Assembly (NCBI RefSeq): GCF_028453695.1
Contig: NC_135774.1
Coordinates: 9,176,001 to 9,240,000 of the forward strand
Reading direction: 5' to 3'
Source of the DNA: Augochlora pura
Taxonomy: Eukaryota > Arthropoda > Insecta > Hymenoptera > Halictidae
DNA: 64,000 nt
Position numbers and translations under genes: made by a program. How positions within the stretch are numbered: position 1 is the first letter of the stretch; every line of letters starts with the position of its first letter. The notes below the pieces were generated by a model. It saw only the letters and a program-made list of their open reading frames with translations, made no database searches and was not told the origin of the DNA. This document shows positions 34,311 to 46,514 of the stretch, piece by piece.

Positions 34311-35330
34311 ACGCGTGTTCCTCGAACACGAAAAGAATAATCGGCAATCAATTCGAAACTAACCATGTCGCAGCGTCTCGGGAATAAAATCGCGAATGTA
34401 CTCGCAGTAAGCTCGTCTCCAGCCCCGAGCAACATGCCGAATAAAATTAGCGGTGCTTTCCGAGTGAAAAAACGCCGGCGAATTTATTCGACAACCTAAT
34501 ATCACGGATCGAATGAACCAGTATTATCAAGAGGAGGACATCCCTTTTCGTCGCGATCGAGCCGCTGCTCGGCCTGCGGAACGGAATAGAATACACCCGA
34601 AGGGTAGATTACATTTTCCGGCGGTGTTTCTTGAATGCGACGGAATACCTTTGACGTCCGCGAATCAATCGGGGATTCGTTCAATATACTTGGATTTCGT
34701 TTCGCCGGCGAGCTACGAGGAAGAGAGAGATAGAGAGATAGAGAGAGAGATATTTAATAAAATCCATGAAACGGCGAGGTCTGGCAGGATTTTTAAATGG
34801 CACTTCGTCATGATTCGTTCGGCCTTTTTTCCCCGGGTCCTCGATATTTATGAGGCAGTCATAAATTTCCATAGCCCACGAGAAATGATTTCAATGTAAA
34901 GTATTGTTAATACACCGCCCGCGGCTCGTTACCGGATACCTGGAATTGTATAAACAGCGCCCCGGTAATATCCCCCCCGCAGCCTCTGTCCATTATAATA
35001 TCCGTTAATCGTACCCGGTTGTAATAACACTGGCAGATAATCGTGTTTTTCAGTTTGTCTTGTTTCGCCTCGAGTACTGTTCGACCGTTCCCTCCGACCA
35101 TCCTCGAGTCCCGCTAATTGTATTGATAAACAATGCCGTTGAAACTTCTGCATTAATTGTTCTAATTATCTTTATGGTAATTGGCTAAGGAGGCTAAACA
35201 CGCCGTGTGAATTCGCTGCGAGGCCTCCGCGCGTGTTCGATCCGAATCGGACTCCATTTTTGCATCGGGATTGCGGATTTCGCGCGTTGTATTATGGTTG
35301 TAGCATGCGCTTAATTTTTTAATAATAGTT
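34310..35330. other. GC-rich block with purine repeat and possible regulatory sites
   Basis: Contains (GAGATA)-type repeats at about 34722-34752 and the palindrome TTTATGAGGCAGTCATAAA at 34847-34865, two caudal/Abd-B-like TTTATGA cores facing each other. From 35110 to 35185 several TAATTG/TTAATTG words occur. The 128-codon plus frame (34513-34899) includes the purine repeat and is not accepted as a gene. Confidence 0.4.
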
Positions 35331-35466
35331 TTATCGGTATTTTTTATAGTGTTCTATCGAATCGGTTTTGTATACGTTTTAAGGGCAGTCGAGGAATCAA
35401 TTGATGAAATTGGATTTTAACCATTAAGTATATATAGCTGCGAAAATGCAACGAGGTCGTTTTCGC

Positions 35467-35535
35467 ACGTTAAATATGCAATGTACACTCTTGTGCAATA
35501 TATAATAATTAAATATTGAAGTTGAATATAAACAC
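35467..35535 (+). repeat. Dispersed repeat, copy 2
   Basis: Same-orientation partner of 27571-27640. It sits just left of a family J right arm, so it may belong to the interior of a longer, decayed element. Confidence 0.5.
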
Positions 35536-35573
35536 GGCCATCTCGTGCCAACTGATCTCGCCTATTATTTTGC

Positions 35574-35627
35574 GTTGAGGAAAAAGTTACTTCAAATGAC
35601 CTCGTCAACCCCTTATTTCCAAATTGC
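35574..35627 (+). mobile_element. Relic right arm of foldback family J
   Basis: GAGGAAAAAGTTACTTCAAA followed by TGACCTCGTCAACCCCTTATTTCC matches the right arm at 63434-63477 (GAGGAAAAAATTG, CAAACGACCTC, GGAACCCCTCATTTCC) with few substitutions. Confidence 0.6.
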
Positions 35628-35710
35628 AAGCGACTTTTGGGACAGCATAAATAAATTCTAGATTACTCTTTTCTATTAAAAAATTTGTCACTTTATAAAT
35701 CAAATATATT

Positions 35711-35860
35711 AAAACATTGTGGAAGGTTATACTTAACGCTGTGGATGAATATCTAATATTTATATTTTTGACTTCGAACTTATGTAAGGTTATATTTTAA
35801 TTAATTAAGAACATTATACAAGGTTATACTTGACACTGTTGCATAAATATTTAATATTCA
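35711..35860 (+). repeat. Direct repeat, about 54 bp, 97 bp apart
   Basis: Copy 1 at 35711-35763 and copy 2 at 35808-35860 share AACATT, AAGGTTATACTT and AATAT(C/T)TAATATT in order. A weaker AAGGTTATATTTT lies between them. Confidence 0.65.
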
Positions 35861-36319
35861 ATTTGTTAGAAGCATAAGATTTCTTGTATTCAATGCAACA
35901 ATTACCAGCCTAGTCACAATATTGTAATCAAATTATTGCAATTATAAATAAGCTCATAAAATCCTCTTCATAAGAAATGATCAAATAAACTTTAACATTG
36001 TAGTACGAACAATAATAAAAATTGTACCATGTATGAACAATTGCAATCCTGTCATTACTATAAAAGAACGTACCTCGGTTATGTTTTACTTACTAATTAA
36101 ATAAAATTATATTTTTATATTTTTATAAAAGGGCTGATTCTCTATTTTTCTTCAACGAAAACTGTTACATTAAAATTGAAAAGAAACATAACAGGATACA
36201 AATTATTCAAACTTAAAAATCGAGGAAGAAGACAAATTAAGTGGAAAGATAGAAATTTCCTAAAAATTCTGAAATAAATACAAAACTCGTACGAAACTCA
36301 TAAAAAGTTAAATTGTCTT
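35861..36319. other. AT-rich DNA
   Basis: I see no gene or repeat worth naming. Confidence 0.55.
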
Positions 36320-36425
36320 TTAACACTAGGTTCACGAAGCGTGTCAATATTCCTTTAAAAATGAATTACTTATTCGACAAAATTTTTATCTTTTTTTCAC
36401 CCGCGTCAAATTAACCTAGTGTTAA
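36320..36425. mobile_element. Short TTAA MITE family K, 106 bp
   Basis: TTAACACTAGGTT at the left and AACCTAGTGTTAA at the right form a 13-base perfect inverted repeat (counting TTAA), with GTTCACG and CGCGTCAA weakly pairing inside. It lies about 80 bases upstream of the exon candidate at 36508. A solo left end of the family is at 40919. Confidence 0.75.
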
Positions 36426-36507
36426 AATCATTGCACAAAAACGAAATAATTCTCTGGTAAACATTGTTGCAACAATATCTAACGTTATATTTTTATCTTC
36501 GTTCCAG

Positions 36508-36559
36508 GTGAAAAGCGGCGTTTACATTTCCGGCGAGAAGCGCGGAAGCTGTAATTCCG
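36508..36559 (+). other. Candidate micro-exon, 52 nt
   Basis: A CTAAC branch-like word (about 36479) and TATTTTTATCTTCGTTCCAG precede it, ending at 36507. GTAAGT begins at 36560. Read from its first base it is open (VKSGVYISGEKRGSCNS), and composition jumps from AT-rich intron-like DNA to a CpG-rich block exactly here. No protein family is recognised. A continuous 85-codon frame reads on past the donor, so coding status is uncertain. It could be an alternatively used or non-coding exon. Confidence 0.32.
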
Positions 36560-37690
36560 GTAAGTGTCTGAACCAAACGATGAAAATTGCGTTTCATGGG
36601 ACACCGATGCCCGAAATTTTGACGAATGGCCGACGAACGGGTTGCGCGCCCGAGTTATTGTGGCGGCGCGGGCAACAATTTCTTTTTTTCTCGCGGGAAT
36701 TATTTTTTCCGCCGCGCCGGAAGAAGAGAAACGGAGAGATCCGAAATAATAGTGACGGTGTATAGTTTTTCATTGTTCAAAAAAAAAGAAAAAAAACCCG
36801 CGTGTATTAAGGTGAAAATTTACGAGCATTATAAATATCGTTTTATGAAATGTTACGAGAGCGTAAATGTCGCCCACGCCCGGCCAATTCAATTTATCCG
36901 TACCCACGGTTTTTTTCTCTCCCATCCGCCGTTAACAAAAATGGCGGCGGGCGAGAGAGCGCTCTCTCGCGCGGGCGCGCGCGCGCGCATCAGCCGGAAT
37001 TTCCGTATTTATGGCAATCGCATTTCGATGATAAATTCGGCCGCGTAATTAATGCAAATTTATTAATACGCGAATTATACCGAGTCCCGACCCCAAAAAG
37101 CCACTTTAATCAGATTATTTCCGACCAGCCACGACAAAAAAAAGAAAGAAAAAAGAGGAAACGAAGAATGAAAGACGAATATTGAAGGAGTGCCTGAGCG
37201 GATTAAAATTGAATTGTATTTTAAATTCATTTCGTAATGAGCCCTGCGCGTAAAGCGATCGCGGATAGCGAGCGCCGGCGGGGAGGGAAGGGCGACGGTC
37301 TTATTTCATTTTCCGCTCCTTTCCCGTAAGCGGTTAAAAATAAATTCTCACATCATTTAATGCCCGCTGAAAAGTGCAGTTTATCTAGTTTCGAAACTTA
37401 ACCGGATTGCGTCACCGGAAAAGACCCGGGGATAATTCCCGGCGAGGCGCGCGCAACGTAGTTACGACACGTGCGAGGCGAGTACGGTTGCCCGGAGTAA
37501 TATTTATCTCCGCTATCGAGGTATTTCTTGTTGCGCCGGGAAACCCGATGATAATGGAACTCTTCCTTCCTCCGGCTTTTATTAACGCATTAATATTCCG
37601 ACGCCGTTTTATCTGTCCACCTTTGTGTTTTTAAATAGAACGGCGACGGTGTGTGCTCGACCTAAACCTGGTGCGAGATAGTTTCTCATT
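36560..37690. other. Large CpG-dense block
   Basis: Includes a (CG)n stretch at about 36971-36988 and several chance frames (111-140 codons) that pass through AAAGAAA-type purine runs. TTAATGCAAATTTATTAATACG at about 37048-37070 is homeodomain/POU-like. No gene is called. Confidence 0.4.
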
Positions 37691-39500
37691 GCGCTGGTAC
37701 AGTCAAGTACAATATTCAGGAACATGAGCAAAACTAATCAAAGATTGATCATTGGAGCTGTGAATTTTTATTTGTAAAATTATTAGTATTATATTTTTAA
37801 AAAACGGATAAAACACGCGAAAGATTTGATATATATAAACGCTAATTTATTTTAGGAGAAGTTTAATTTGACTTGGAAAATGGTGACTGTGATTTGGAAA
37901 ATTCTCAATTCGAATATGATTGAATTTAGCCACATAACTTTTTGAATACTGGATCCGATGACATAAATATTCTTTAAATGTTAGACTGACTGATTTAGTA
38001 AATAATGTCTTGAAAAAGTTTTGGAAGAATTGTTAACGATTGAAATGCAAGATAATACCATGAATGATTTATAACATTTTTAAATAATATTTTATAAGAA
38101 TGGAGAAACTGACTATATTTGTTAAGAAAATGAATCTAGCTTAAAGCATTAATAAATAGGAAAAATTGAAGAATTATATTCGTGTAACATTTTTGGAAAT
38201 GTTCTTTTAACAATGTTTTTGGAGATATTGTAGGAACTATTTTAGCAGTATCTATATAAAATTCTACGCCTAATAAACTCTAATAATAATAAATGAATTG
38301 TTACAAATAATTCTAAGCCCCGATCGAAATACGAAAAAGTTTTCTCCCGTATTTTTCCGTTTTAATAGGTTTTTCCATACTTGCGAAAGTGGCAAATAAA
38401 TACCAATATCTGAAACAGCGCGCCAAACGCAAACGAATAATAATTATCATAAATAATTTAGCCCGCCTGCCAAAATATGGAGGCGTTATTAGTATGCGTG
38501 CTTCTTTCTGTTTTCGTATATTTTGTATTTCCGCTGACGCTACAAATAAATTTCCATACCCGAAGCGACACATTCGACGCAAAGTAATTACAATAAATTT
38601 ATCATTATAAATAGCATAAAATAAATAGCTTGCCGTTGTACGCGTGATACGGAACCATTATTGCCGCGTATAATTCTTAACATTTTATTGTACGCTTGCG
38701 GACTTTAAAAATCAATTCTTATAACTGCAGCAACACAGTGGAATAGTAATAACATGAATTATGATAATACTATTATTCATAATAGTGACATTATGAATAA
38801 TTAGCCGTTATTTATTCAACACGGAGATGTTCGCGTGCATATATTTTATTATTTTATTATAATTTGCATACTTGAGATAGTTTAAAATAAATGTTGATAT
38901 ATGAAGCTACATATTGAGGTGTTAATAATAAATAGTTTTTAGGAATAATTTGGGGAATTCGACGCAATGCGAAAACGTTGTATGTTACAAGTTATATTGT
39001 AGTATGATATAATAATATACAATGTATGTAAGTTTTATAAAGTTATAATAATAATAATAATAATATACTAAGTTATCTTCTATCTTATAATATATATAAG
39101 TTCTATAACTTATGATATAACCTATACATACTTATAATGTAATAACTTGTATTATAACCTATATATATACATATTATATGTATTATATACATATAATATA
39201 ATAACCTATATTATAACTTATAATATAACTTACATACATTATAAATTAGAACTTTTATATAGCTTAGAATATAACTTACAATACATGCAAATTATATTAT
39301 AACTTATAACATATATAAATTCTATTATAATTTATTTTATAACTGACAACTGTGTAACCTAGTACACTGTACAAAGTTATAACTTGCGAATTATCCCGCA
39401 ATTTCTGCACCGATTTCAAGAAGCAAAAATGCATTCCTCCAAATAATTTTTAAACTAACACCAAGGACTCAAATAAACAATCTAATTATTGTTACCCACA
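37690..39500. other. AT-rich DNA
   Basis: From 39000 to 39350 it is TATA/ATTATAAC simple sequence. A moderately GC-richer patch at 38320-38600 is open on both strands without recognisable features. Confidence 0.55.
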
Positions 39501-40560
39501 TTTCGTAGCTTCGCCATCATTTTATAACACGCACACAATCACAGCCGTGTTACAAAGCCGAAAAGTCAAATCCGAACAGCGCGTGCAGCACCGGACGATT
39601 GCAAACAATAATTCGCGAACAATAAATAATTAAGGCCGGCTCGGGGGGGGTTCGATTATTGCGAACGGTTAGCCGGTAATCTCGATTCCGCGACGAACCT
39701 CAATTTTCCTTACCCGGCGAAGCCGGGAGAAGAGCCCGAGTGGTTTAAATTGAAGCATCGCAGGAGTAAACGCAGTTCCTCGCATTAAATTATGGAAGGG
39801 GCGCTCTGTCTTCTTCTATCTAATTTCCCCGTGCGCCGCGAGTTAAGCTGACGCCGGGAATTAAGCCCGCCTCTATAAATTCATTGGAAGATAATTCCAC
39901 TTACAGTTAACATAATTCTTGGATTTTCCACGGCGAAGTGAGATTCGAACAATCGACTTCGGTCAGCCTTTGCCGTGGGGGTCATTGTCTCTCGCCTCCA
40001 CGGTAAGAGAGAAAGAGCGAGAGAAGGACTGGCGGCGGGACGGAGGATGGGGGAGGGGACGAGCGGGGGAGAGTTTGGTTTACTTTGTGTCTCCGAGGTT
40101 GAAGTCTCTCCTTCCGTGGTATGCAGCCCCTTTGCCAGTGACTTATCAAATTTGATATTAAAATCAGCTAGACCAGCTCCTCTCTTTTACTCTCTCTCTC
40201 ACTCTCTCTTACTCTCTCTCGTTCCTTGCGCTTTAATTACGACTTTTTTTGTCTAGCGGCACGACGGCGCCGCTGAACTTCCTCCTCCCCTTTCAAAGTA
40301 AAATCTCTGTTGAAGTATGCCGTTGTAGAACACGGCCGTTAAGCATTCTAATGAGCTGCAACGACAAATTGTTCTTTTTAGAAAGTTATCTTCGTTCCCG
40401 TCTGAGCTCCGAGCACGTGTATCATTAATTCACTTTGTTGTACTCCCCGCGCACGTTTTGTCGCGTAAAATGTTATTTAGTCGTATAATTCGGTTAGGCC
40501 GTGTAATAGTGGCTCGTAATTGGACCGAGCGATGTTTGCGCCGGTCCCGCGTTCTCGCGT
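39500..40560. other. GC-rich block with purine and pyrimidine tracts
   Basis: A GTAAGA donor-like site at 40003 follows a CTTACAG acceptor at 39906, but all three frames between them contain stops, so no coding exon is called. A purine tract spans about 40006-40070 and a CTCTCT-rich tract about 40178-40222. They are complementary in type and about 150 bases apart. Confidence 0.4.
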
Positions 40561-41820
40561 ATCATTGCACGAGAATTCGAATTAATAGAAGGTTTCGTTG
40601 GTGTAGCGAAAGATTATGTATGGAAAGAAAATGAACATTTGTCATTTTGGTAGTTATTTTGACCTTTTTCGAGATTAAATTTGTCGTATTCGGATTGTGA
40701 ATTTTCAAATCGTATTTACCATTTGCCAAGTCGATTTTGCCATTTTTCAAGTTTAATTTATCTTCTCGTAAAATAAATTAACGCTTCTGTATGTTAAATC
40801 TTTTGCGCGGTTAATTCGTTCTTTTAAATGTAATTTAAACTATTTGACAGATAATATATTTTGACGGCTATTGTAGATTCAATTATTAGTCTTTGATTAA
40901 TGCTTGTGTTTTTCATTGTTAACACTAGACTTCTTACTATTTTACTACTAAGATATACTTTTATAATATAATTTTATTATAATAATCTAGGATTATTATT
41001 TATGAATGTTATTTAATTTCTTTAATGTGATATTAATTTGTATTAATAGTACATGTAATTACAAATAAGTGATATTACTTATTTGTATTTATTTTTAATA
41101 AAATTGATATTATATTTATAAGTTGGATAACATTTATAAATGATTATTGAAGATTAGTATAATAAGATATTATACTATATATTGTGCATTAGTAACATGA
41201 TGGTAATATATGAATAATGAATAAGATCGAATTAATAAACGAATAAGAAGTTTGATTTATAAAAGAGTTAATTTTATTTTAAGGTTATGTAAAGGATTAT
41301 GAACGAGGCATTTAGAAGAGCTAATTTGATTTTCAAACTAGTGAATATGATCCAGGAAAGAACTAATTTATGTCACTTTAAAGATGCCTTGAAAAGTTAT
41401 GAAATTTAGATGTTTCTAATCAAATAAATTAACTACAAATAATATATATAATATATAATATTACAAAACAAGAAGACCCTATAAAATTTTGTAAATTCAT
41501 TATAACTAAATATATAAATTATAGACATTATTGGTAACATTTTTTAAACGAAAATTCGTCATTTGTACATTACCGAAAATAATTGTTTCTTGTTCCTCAA
41601 ATTCTAATTTCCACTAAGCAAAGTTAATATTAACCAAAAATGATATAATTATAACCACTACTGAAAAATATGTTATTTTCAATAAGTTACGTTACTTTCA
41701 ATAAGTTACGTTATTTTTATATCAGACCATATTCTAAAGATAGTGTCAAAAAGTGGCGTCATTTTGTGAATGCCGTTGCAAAAAATTGCCGAACGAATAT
41801 CTGTTAATATACACGTAATC
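40560..41820. other. AT-rich DNA
   Basis: Contains a solo K-type MITE end at 40919 and a doubled TTCAATAAGTTACGTTA phrase at about 41678-41715. Nothing gene-like. Confidence 0.55.
40919..40945 (+). mobile_element. Solo left end of family K
   Basis: TTAACACTAGACTTC, close to the left end at 36320. No right end found. Confidence 0.3.
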
Positions 41821-41929
41821 TTCAGATCGCGTCTTCGCCATTCTTACCACGTTACGCGGCTCCATTTGAACGAAACATTACGGTACAAATGAGCGTCGAG
41901 AATGCATTCGCGCACAAATGGCGGGAGAG

Positions 41930-41952
41930 CCCCCCCCCCCCCCCCCCCCCCC
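41930..41952. repeat. Poly-C run (23 C)
   Basis: The longest homopolymer of G or C in the window; the true length is uncertain because such runs are hard to sequence. Confidence 0.95.
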
Positions 41953-42631
41953 ACCGCCTTGTTCCGATTCGCGCCGATTGAAATCGCCCAGCGTAGCGAA
42001 GAAACGAAATTTCTTACCCGCGGCTCGCCCGCCCCGTGGAAACCGTCTAAAACTTGACACACACGTAGCCGCGCAAATCTTCCTCTCGGAACCATGACAA
42101 TTTTCCCCCGGTTCGCCGGCGGAATATTCTCCACGGCCGGGAGCTTTTCAGTTTAACGCGGTCTTTGTCTATCCTCGGGGGCCCGGCCGCCGCTCGTTCC
42201 GCGTAGCTTTCGGATTCGCAGCTACAACGACGACGCCGCCGCCGCCTCCCGGTACCCTACCTATTCGTCCTTTATTTTATCCGTCGAAGCCGGGTAACTG
42301 TCGTGCATCGATTTCACGGGACATTCTGCGCAAGTATATTGTTACTCGAGTATCAGCTTAAAGGGACTACAAACTCGACGAGACAAAGCGATTGATTGTA
42401 ACGCGATAGTAAAGGCAGATATAAAAGGAAACGAGTGGTATCTTCCTCTCGCGATGTTCCTCGACAGAGAAAGAGACCCACAAAAGAAATCCGGCGCGGT
42501 GATTACCGGCAGGGACGCGCACTCGAGGAATTGGAATAACGCTCGAGAAATGATATTTTTTTATTCCCCTTCGGCCGCTTTCTTTTTCTTTAATCCGCCG
42601 GCTGGCTCCGCGAGTCGATCGCGACCGACAA

Positions 42632-42635
<4 letters not shown>

Positions 42636-42678
<43 letters not shown>
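42636..42678. repeat. (CT)n microsatellite
   Basis: About 21 uninterrupted CT dinucleotides. Confidence 0.95.
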
Positions 42679-42681
<3 letters not shown>

Positions 42682-43218
42682 CCTCTCTTTATATCTGAGA
42701 CGCCTTCGTGTTTCCCCCCTTTGCGCTTTGATAATTTTTCGAACGCGTAAAAGGCCGGCGTCGCGACCGTTTGACGCAGTAATCGTCGGGTTCTCGGACG
42801 GTTGAATTGCGACCACCAAATTACATGGTATCACGCGCCTCGCCGAACACCTTGCAATCGAGACGAGGTATCCGCGCGTGGATCGTCGCGTATTCGATGA
42901 CGAACGAGGAATTATTAATCACGGCGCACGATTGTTAAGCGCCGGCGCGCGTTGCAATCTATTAGTCGCTGTTGATCTTTTCGCTGTTTCGTTTTGTAGG
43001 TGGGTCGAACAATGGTCTTAGTCCATCCGAGGAACTGGTATTAGTCAAATTTCTGACGGCGATTGCTTGACGTCTGTTGTTGAGACTGTTCGTGCAACTG
43101 TACAGTGCTGCATCGATTTTCTATTTTTACGTCGATGGTTAGGGTGCTTTGACGTCGTCCTTTGGGCGTATACAGACTTATGCGTATGTAGACTCTCTTT
43201 GGTTTGTTTCTGATGCTG

Positions 43219-43491
43219 TTAACCCTTTGACGAACGAATAAAAAGGAACCCGACGCGTCCGAAAGATATCATTTAATTCGGTTGAACTTAGAAGTGGGAT
43301 ATTTTATTTGGAAATTTGCATTGCTGTCTAGCATTTATTGAGGTTGAGCAGACTTTGTTAAGTAACGTTATGAAATAATAATCTAGTGGTTCTATAAAGC
43401 ATTTTCGAGTATGTAGAGTAACTGGACATTTTTCACACTGCCAAGTTGTTTCTTCACGTCTCCCAAACGTCATTGTTTGTCAAGGGGTTAA
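43219..43491. mobile_element. TTAA MITE family F, 273 bp
   Basis: TTAACCCTTTGACGAACGAA on the left; GTTTGTCAAGGGGTTAA on the right. Inverted termini abut TTAA on both sides. The interior does not match family A. No coding capacity. Confidence 0.8.
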
Positions 43492-43889
43492 TCTTTAATT
43501 AGGAATTTTGATAATAATATTGATGCGAGGTCTATCAGAATTTTTAAAAAATATAATCTTTGTAGAATGTATATGGTATTATTTTTTTATATAGAAATTA
43601 TGTGGAACAAGTATTGCACGTATAGGGTATGACGCTCCAAGTAATAATTAGACTTTTACATCTTTGTTGTTAAATTGAGCAGTTGTAATTCGAAGTAACA
43701 GAAAGATTAAGAGAATTGAAAAATTTTAATATAGCATTTTTTGTATATGGAAATTAGTACAAGAAGGACTTGCTTTTTAGTTCCTTTTTTTGTTACAATT
43801 AGAGTAGACAATTTTATTTTGCATAAAAATGCAGTGTCTAGTATTAACTCTGGTATCAATTTATGGTATGAGCAATAGATAATAAAATA
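43492..43889. other. AT-rich DNA leading into the minisatellite
   Basis: No gene signal. The 78-codon minus frame at 43707-43943 enters the tandem array. Confidence 0.55.
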
Positions 43890-44660
43890 TCTACATTGAA
43901 TAAAAATACAAAACTCAACATTGAATGAAAATGTAAAATTCAATGAAATTCAATATTGAATAAACGTGAAAAAATCAATGAAATTCAATATTAAATAAAC
44001 ATGAAAAATTCAATTAAATTCTACATCGAATAAAAATGAATCAATGAATAAAATTTAGTATTGAATAAAAATGAGAAACTTAACGTTCAATAAAAATGCA
44101 AAATTCAACATTGAATGAAAATGTAAAATTTAGCATTGAATAAAAATGCAAAATTCAATGAAACTCACCAGTGAATAAACATTGATAAATTCAATGAAAT
44201 TCTACATCGAATAAAAATGAAACATTGAATGAAATCCAGTATCGAATAAAAGTGGGAAGCTCAACATTGTATAAAAATGCAAAACTGAACACTGAATTAA
44301 AATGTAAAATTCGACATTGAATAAAAATGCAAAATTAATTGAAATTCTACATCGAATAAAAATGAAACACTGAATTCAATGCAGTATTGGATAAAAGTGA
44401 AAAACTTAACATTGTATAAAAATGCAAAACTGAACACTGAATGAAAATGTAAAATTCAACATTGAATAAAAATACAAAATTCAATGAAATTTAACATTGA
44501 ATAAAATAGCAAATATCAACGAAATTCGTCATCGAATAAAACCTCAAAATTCGATCAAATTCGCCATCGAATAAAGCTACAAAATTCAACGAAATCCATC
44601 GCTGAACAAGAACAAGAACATAACCTCGACATTGAATAAAAATGCAAAATTCGCCGAAAC
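43890..44660. repeat. Large minisatellite, about 25-bp unit with higher-order repeat
   Basis: The basic unit is close to AAATTCAACATTGAATAAAA plus ATGCA. GAATAAA-type cores recur across some 770 bases. Some units carry the variant CTACATCGAATAAAAATGA, found at 44021, 44202 and 44347, spacings of 181 and 145 bases. So blocks of several different units have duplicated together. Units at the right end (44520-44640) are the most diverged. Confidence 0.9.
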
Positions 44661-45399
44661 AAAACGATTCGATAAAGGATCGCGACCAAAGCCAAATAAA
44701 TTAAATGTAAAAAAGGAAAAAAACAGATAGGACACAAGGATAGATAGCAGCCGCGTATATCTCTGAAATGATAAACATTTCGAAGGTACAAATAATCCCG
44801 GCTTTAATCCCGAACGGGGGCTGCGTGTAAAACGTGAAATGCCCGGGACCGGAGGAGATTTGAAGATAGCGGGCGAGGATTTCCCTGAATTTTCCGTACA
44901 TCACGTGCTGTCCTCCAGCATGACGCGAGCAGACGTCTCCAAATTTGACGTACGTACGCGAAATATGAAAAAGTTTCCCTGGAAAGGGTTAAATGGGGCA
45001 AACGCCTGCAGAGATCTATCCCCCCAACCACCCACCCGCCCCTCCCCCGCCCTCCTCGCCCGCCCGTTCTCCTTTCGGCCCTTTCAGCTTTCTCATCCCG
45101 GTCGCACCGGGAGCACCTGATATATAGCGCGTTTATCGACCGGTTCTTGTCTCGTCGCGGATTAGAAAGAACGGACCCACCGTGTTCAAGCGTGATTCCA
45201 ATTCCTCGATTCTGTCTGCTAGTAATCACGGGCACCGGATTTCTTTCGGGTGCCCGGAAACTCGAGCGCCGCGATGCAACCGGGCCGGCGCGGCGGCGGC
45301 CCCATTCTTCTTTTTGCGGTTCCTCCGCATCCCGTTACGATCGATTATTTTCCCTTAGACCCCCTTTAATCCGTAACATCGGTTAGGATACTCGGACAC
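44661..45399. other. AT-rich to CpG-rich transition with TATA-like box
   Basis: From 44780 the DNA is CpG-rich. ATATATAGCGCG at about 45120-45130 is a plausible TATA box inside GC-rich DNA, but no initiator or gene can be tied to it. Frames on both strands up to 143 codons look like chance. Confidence 0.35.
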
Positions 45400-45499
45400 N
45401 NNNNNNNNNNNNNNNNNNNNNNNNNNNNNNNNNNNNNNNNNNNNNNNNNNNNNNNNNNNNNNNNNNNNNNNNNNNNNNNNNNNNNNNNNNNNNNNNNNN
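45400..45499. other. Assembly gap (100 N)
   Basis: Exactly 100 N characters. The minus-strand frame that reads across it is an artefact. Confidence 0.98.
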
Positions 45500-46460
45500 C
45501 CAGGAGACTGGAGTCCAAATATCCTGCAATTATCTTCATGACTAAAATAACTTTAAACAATGATAAACAAATAAATATTGGAGTCATTAAAAGGCAGTTG
45601 GAACATTTCCAATAGAAAGCACAAAGACTACATAAGAAACCAACAACACCGAGTACCAAATCTCAAAAAATGGCACTCGCCAACCTTCATAAACGTTTCT
45701 AACAAACGACGATTATACCCATACGAACATTATTCTCGCCAAGTCACATTTCTTCGTTGAATAGCGACGCGAGACGCTATTCAAAGTTTACTTCCAAGCG
45801 CAGCTACGATCCACCAATTCCTCCCTTCCGGTCTTAATCGTTCCTCCGCCACTGTACGCAGCGCACGTGCCGCAGCAGATTTTTGCGCTACGTTCCCCAA
45901 ACGATCGCATTTCGACCAAGATTTTCGGGAAGAGGCGGCATTGTGCGAGGCGAGCGCCATACCTCGGCATGGAAACTCGCAATCGATGTGCCGTCGCCGA
46001 GCCATAACCACGGTTCACCGATCGTTTGTCCGTGATCAATTCCGCGAGAAGCCAATTCGAGAGAGGCGCGTACTAGAGGGGGTGGGGGGGGGGGGGTCGA
46101 GGGGGGATCAGGCTTGCAGCGGAGGCGCCACAGGGGAAAAAGGGAGAACGTTTTCGGGCGTAGAACTTTCCGGCGTCGAAGACAATGGGCTCCCCGGTAC
46201 AATGCCTCGAATCGTAGGAGCTGCCGGTGATTACATAATCATAGCCTAGTAAACACGTACAATGAGAACGAATCGTTACGTGCATGCCTGCTGGCTCGTC
46301 TCCCCCGGCTCACACAGCCTAGGTATAGTGTCTGCGGACGAAAAATCCGACATGGTACTTCGTGGACGTTCTAATGCCGTGCCGTGGTCGGCGAGCTGAG
46401 AGGTTTTCATCGTAGGCTATCCACGCTCGTGGGAATCAGGGCTTTTTATCGGGCATAGTC
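45500..46460. other. Mixed DNA, CpG-rich from 45780
   Basis: A poly-G run lies at 46084-46096. Open frames of 70-104 codons occur on both strands with no recognisable domain. Confidence 0.4.
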
Positions 46461-46468
46461 TGCTCTCT

Positions 46469-46514
<46 letters not shown>

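Larger units (their letters stand above)
41820..43218. other. CpG-dense island with poly-C and (CT)n
   Basis: GC-rich with chance frames up to 155 codons on the minus strand that pass through (GA)n on that strand. The right flank (42880-42970) holds ATTATTAATCACG and CTATTAG homeodomain-type words. No gene supported. Confidence 0.4.

Noticed and set aside
34513..34899. 128-codon plus frame with a GIPLTSANQSG stretch recalling the YrdC/Sua5 SANxSG motif
   Set aside because: Only a few residues match. The rest does not resemble the YrdC fold, the match is not in the expected context, and the frame runs through a purine repeat.
37699..37890. TACAGTCAAGT ... TTTGACTTGG suggesting a second mariner-type element
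   Set aside because: The inverted match is only about 8 bases and lacks the extended arm seen at 29992-30289.
39907..40002. Segment between a CTTACAG acceptor and a GTAAGA donor
   Set aside because: All three frames contain stops. As a non-coding exon it has no further support.
42367..42834. 155-codon minus frame
   Set aside because: Contains the (CT)n microsatellite translated as Arg-Glu repeats; both strands are open.
45366..45659. Minus-strand frame across the second gap
   Set aside because: It reads through 100 N characters and is an artefact.
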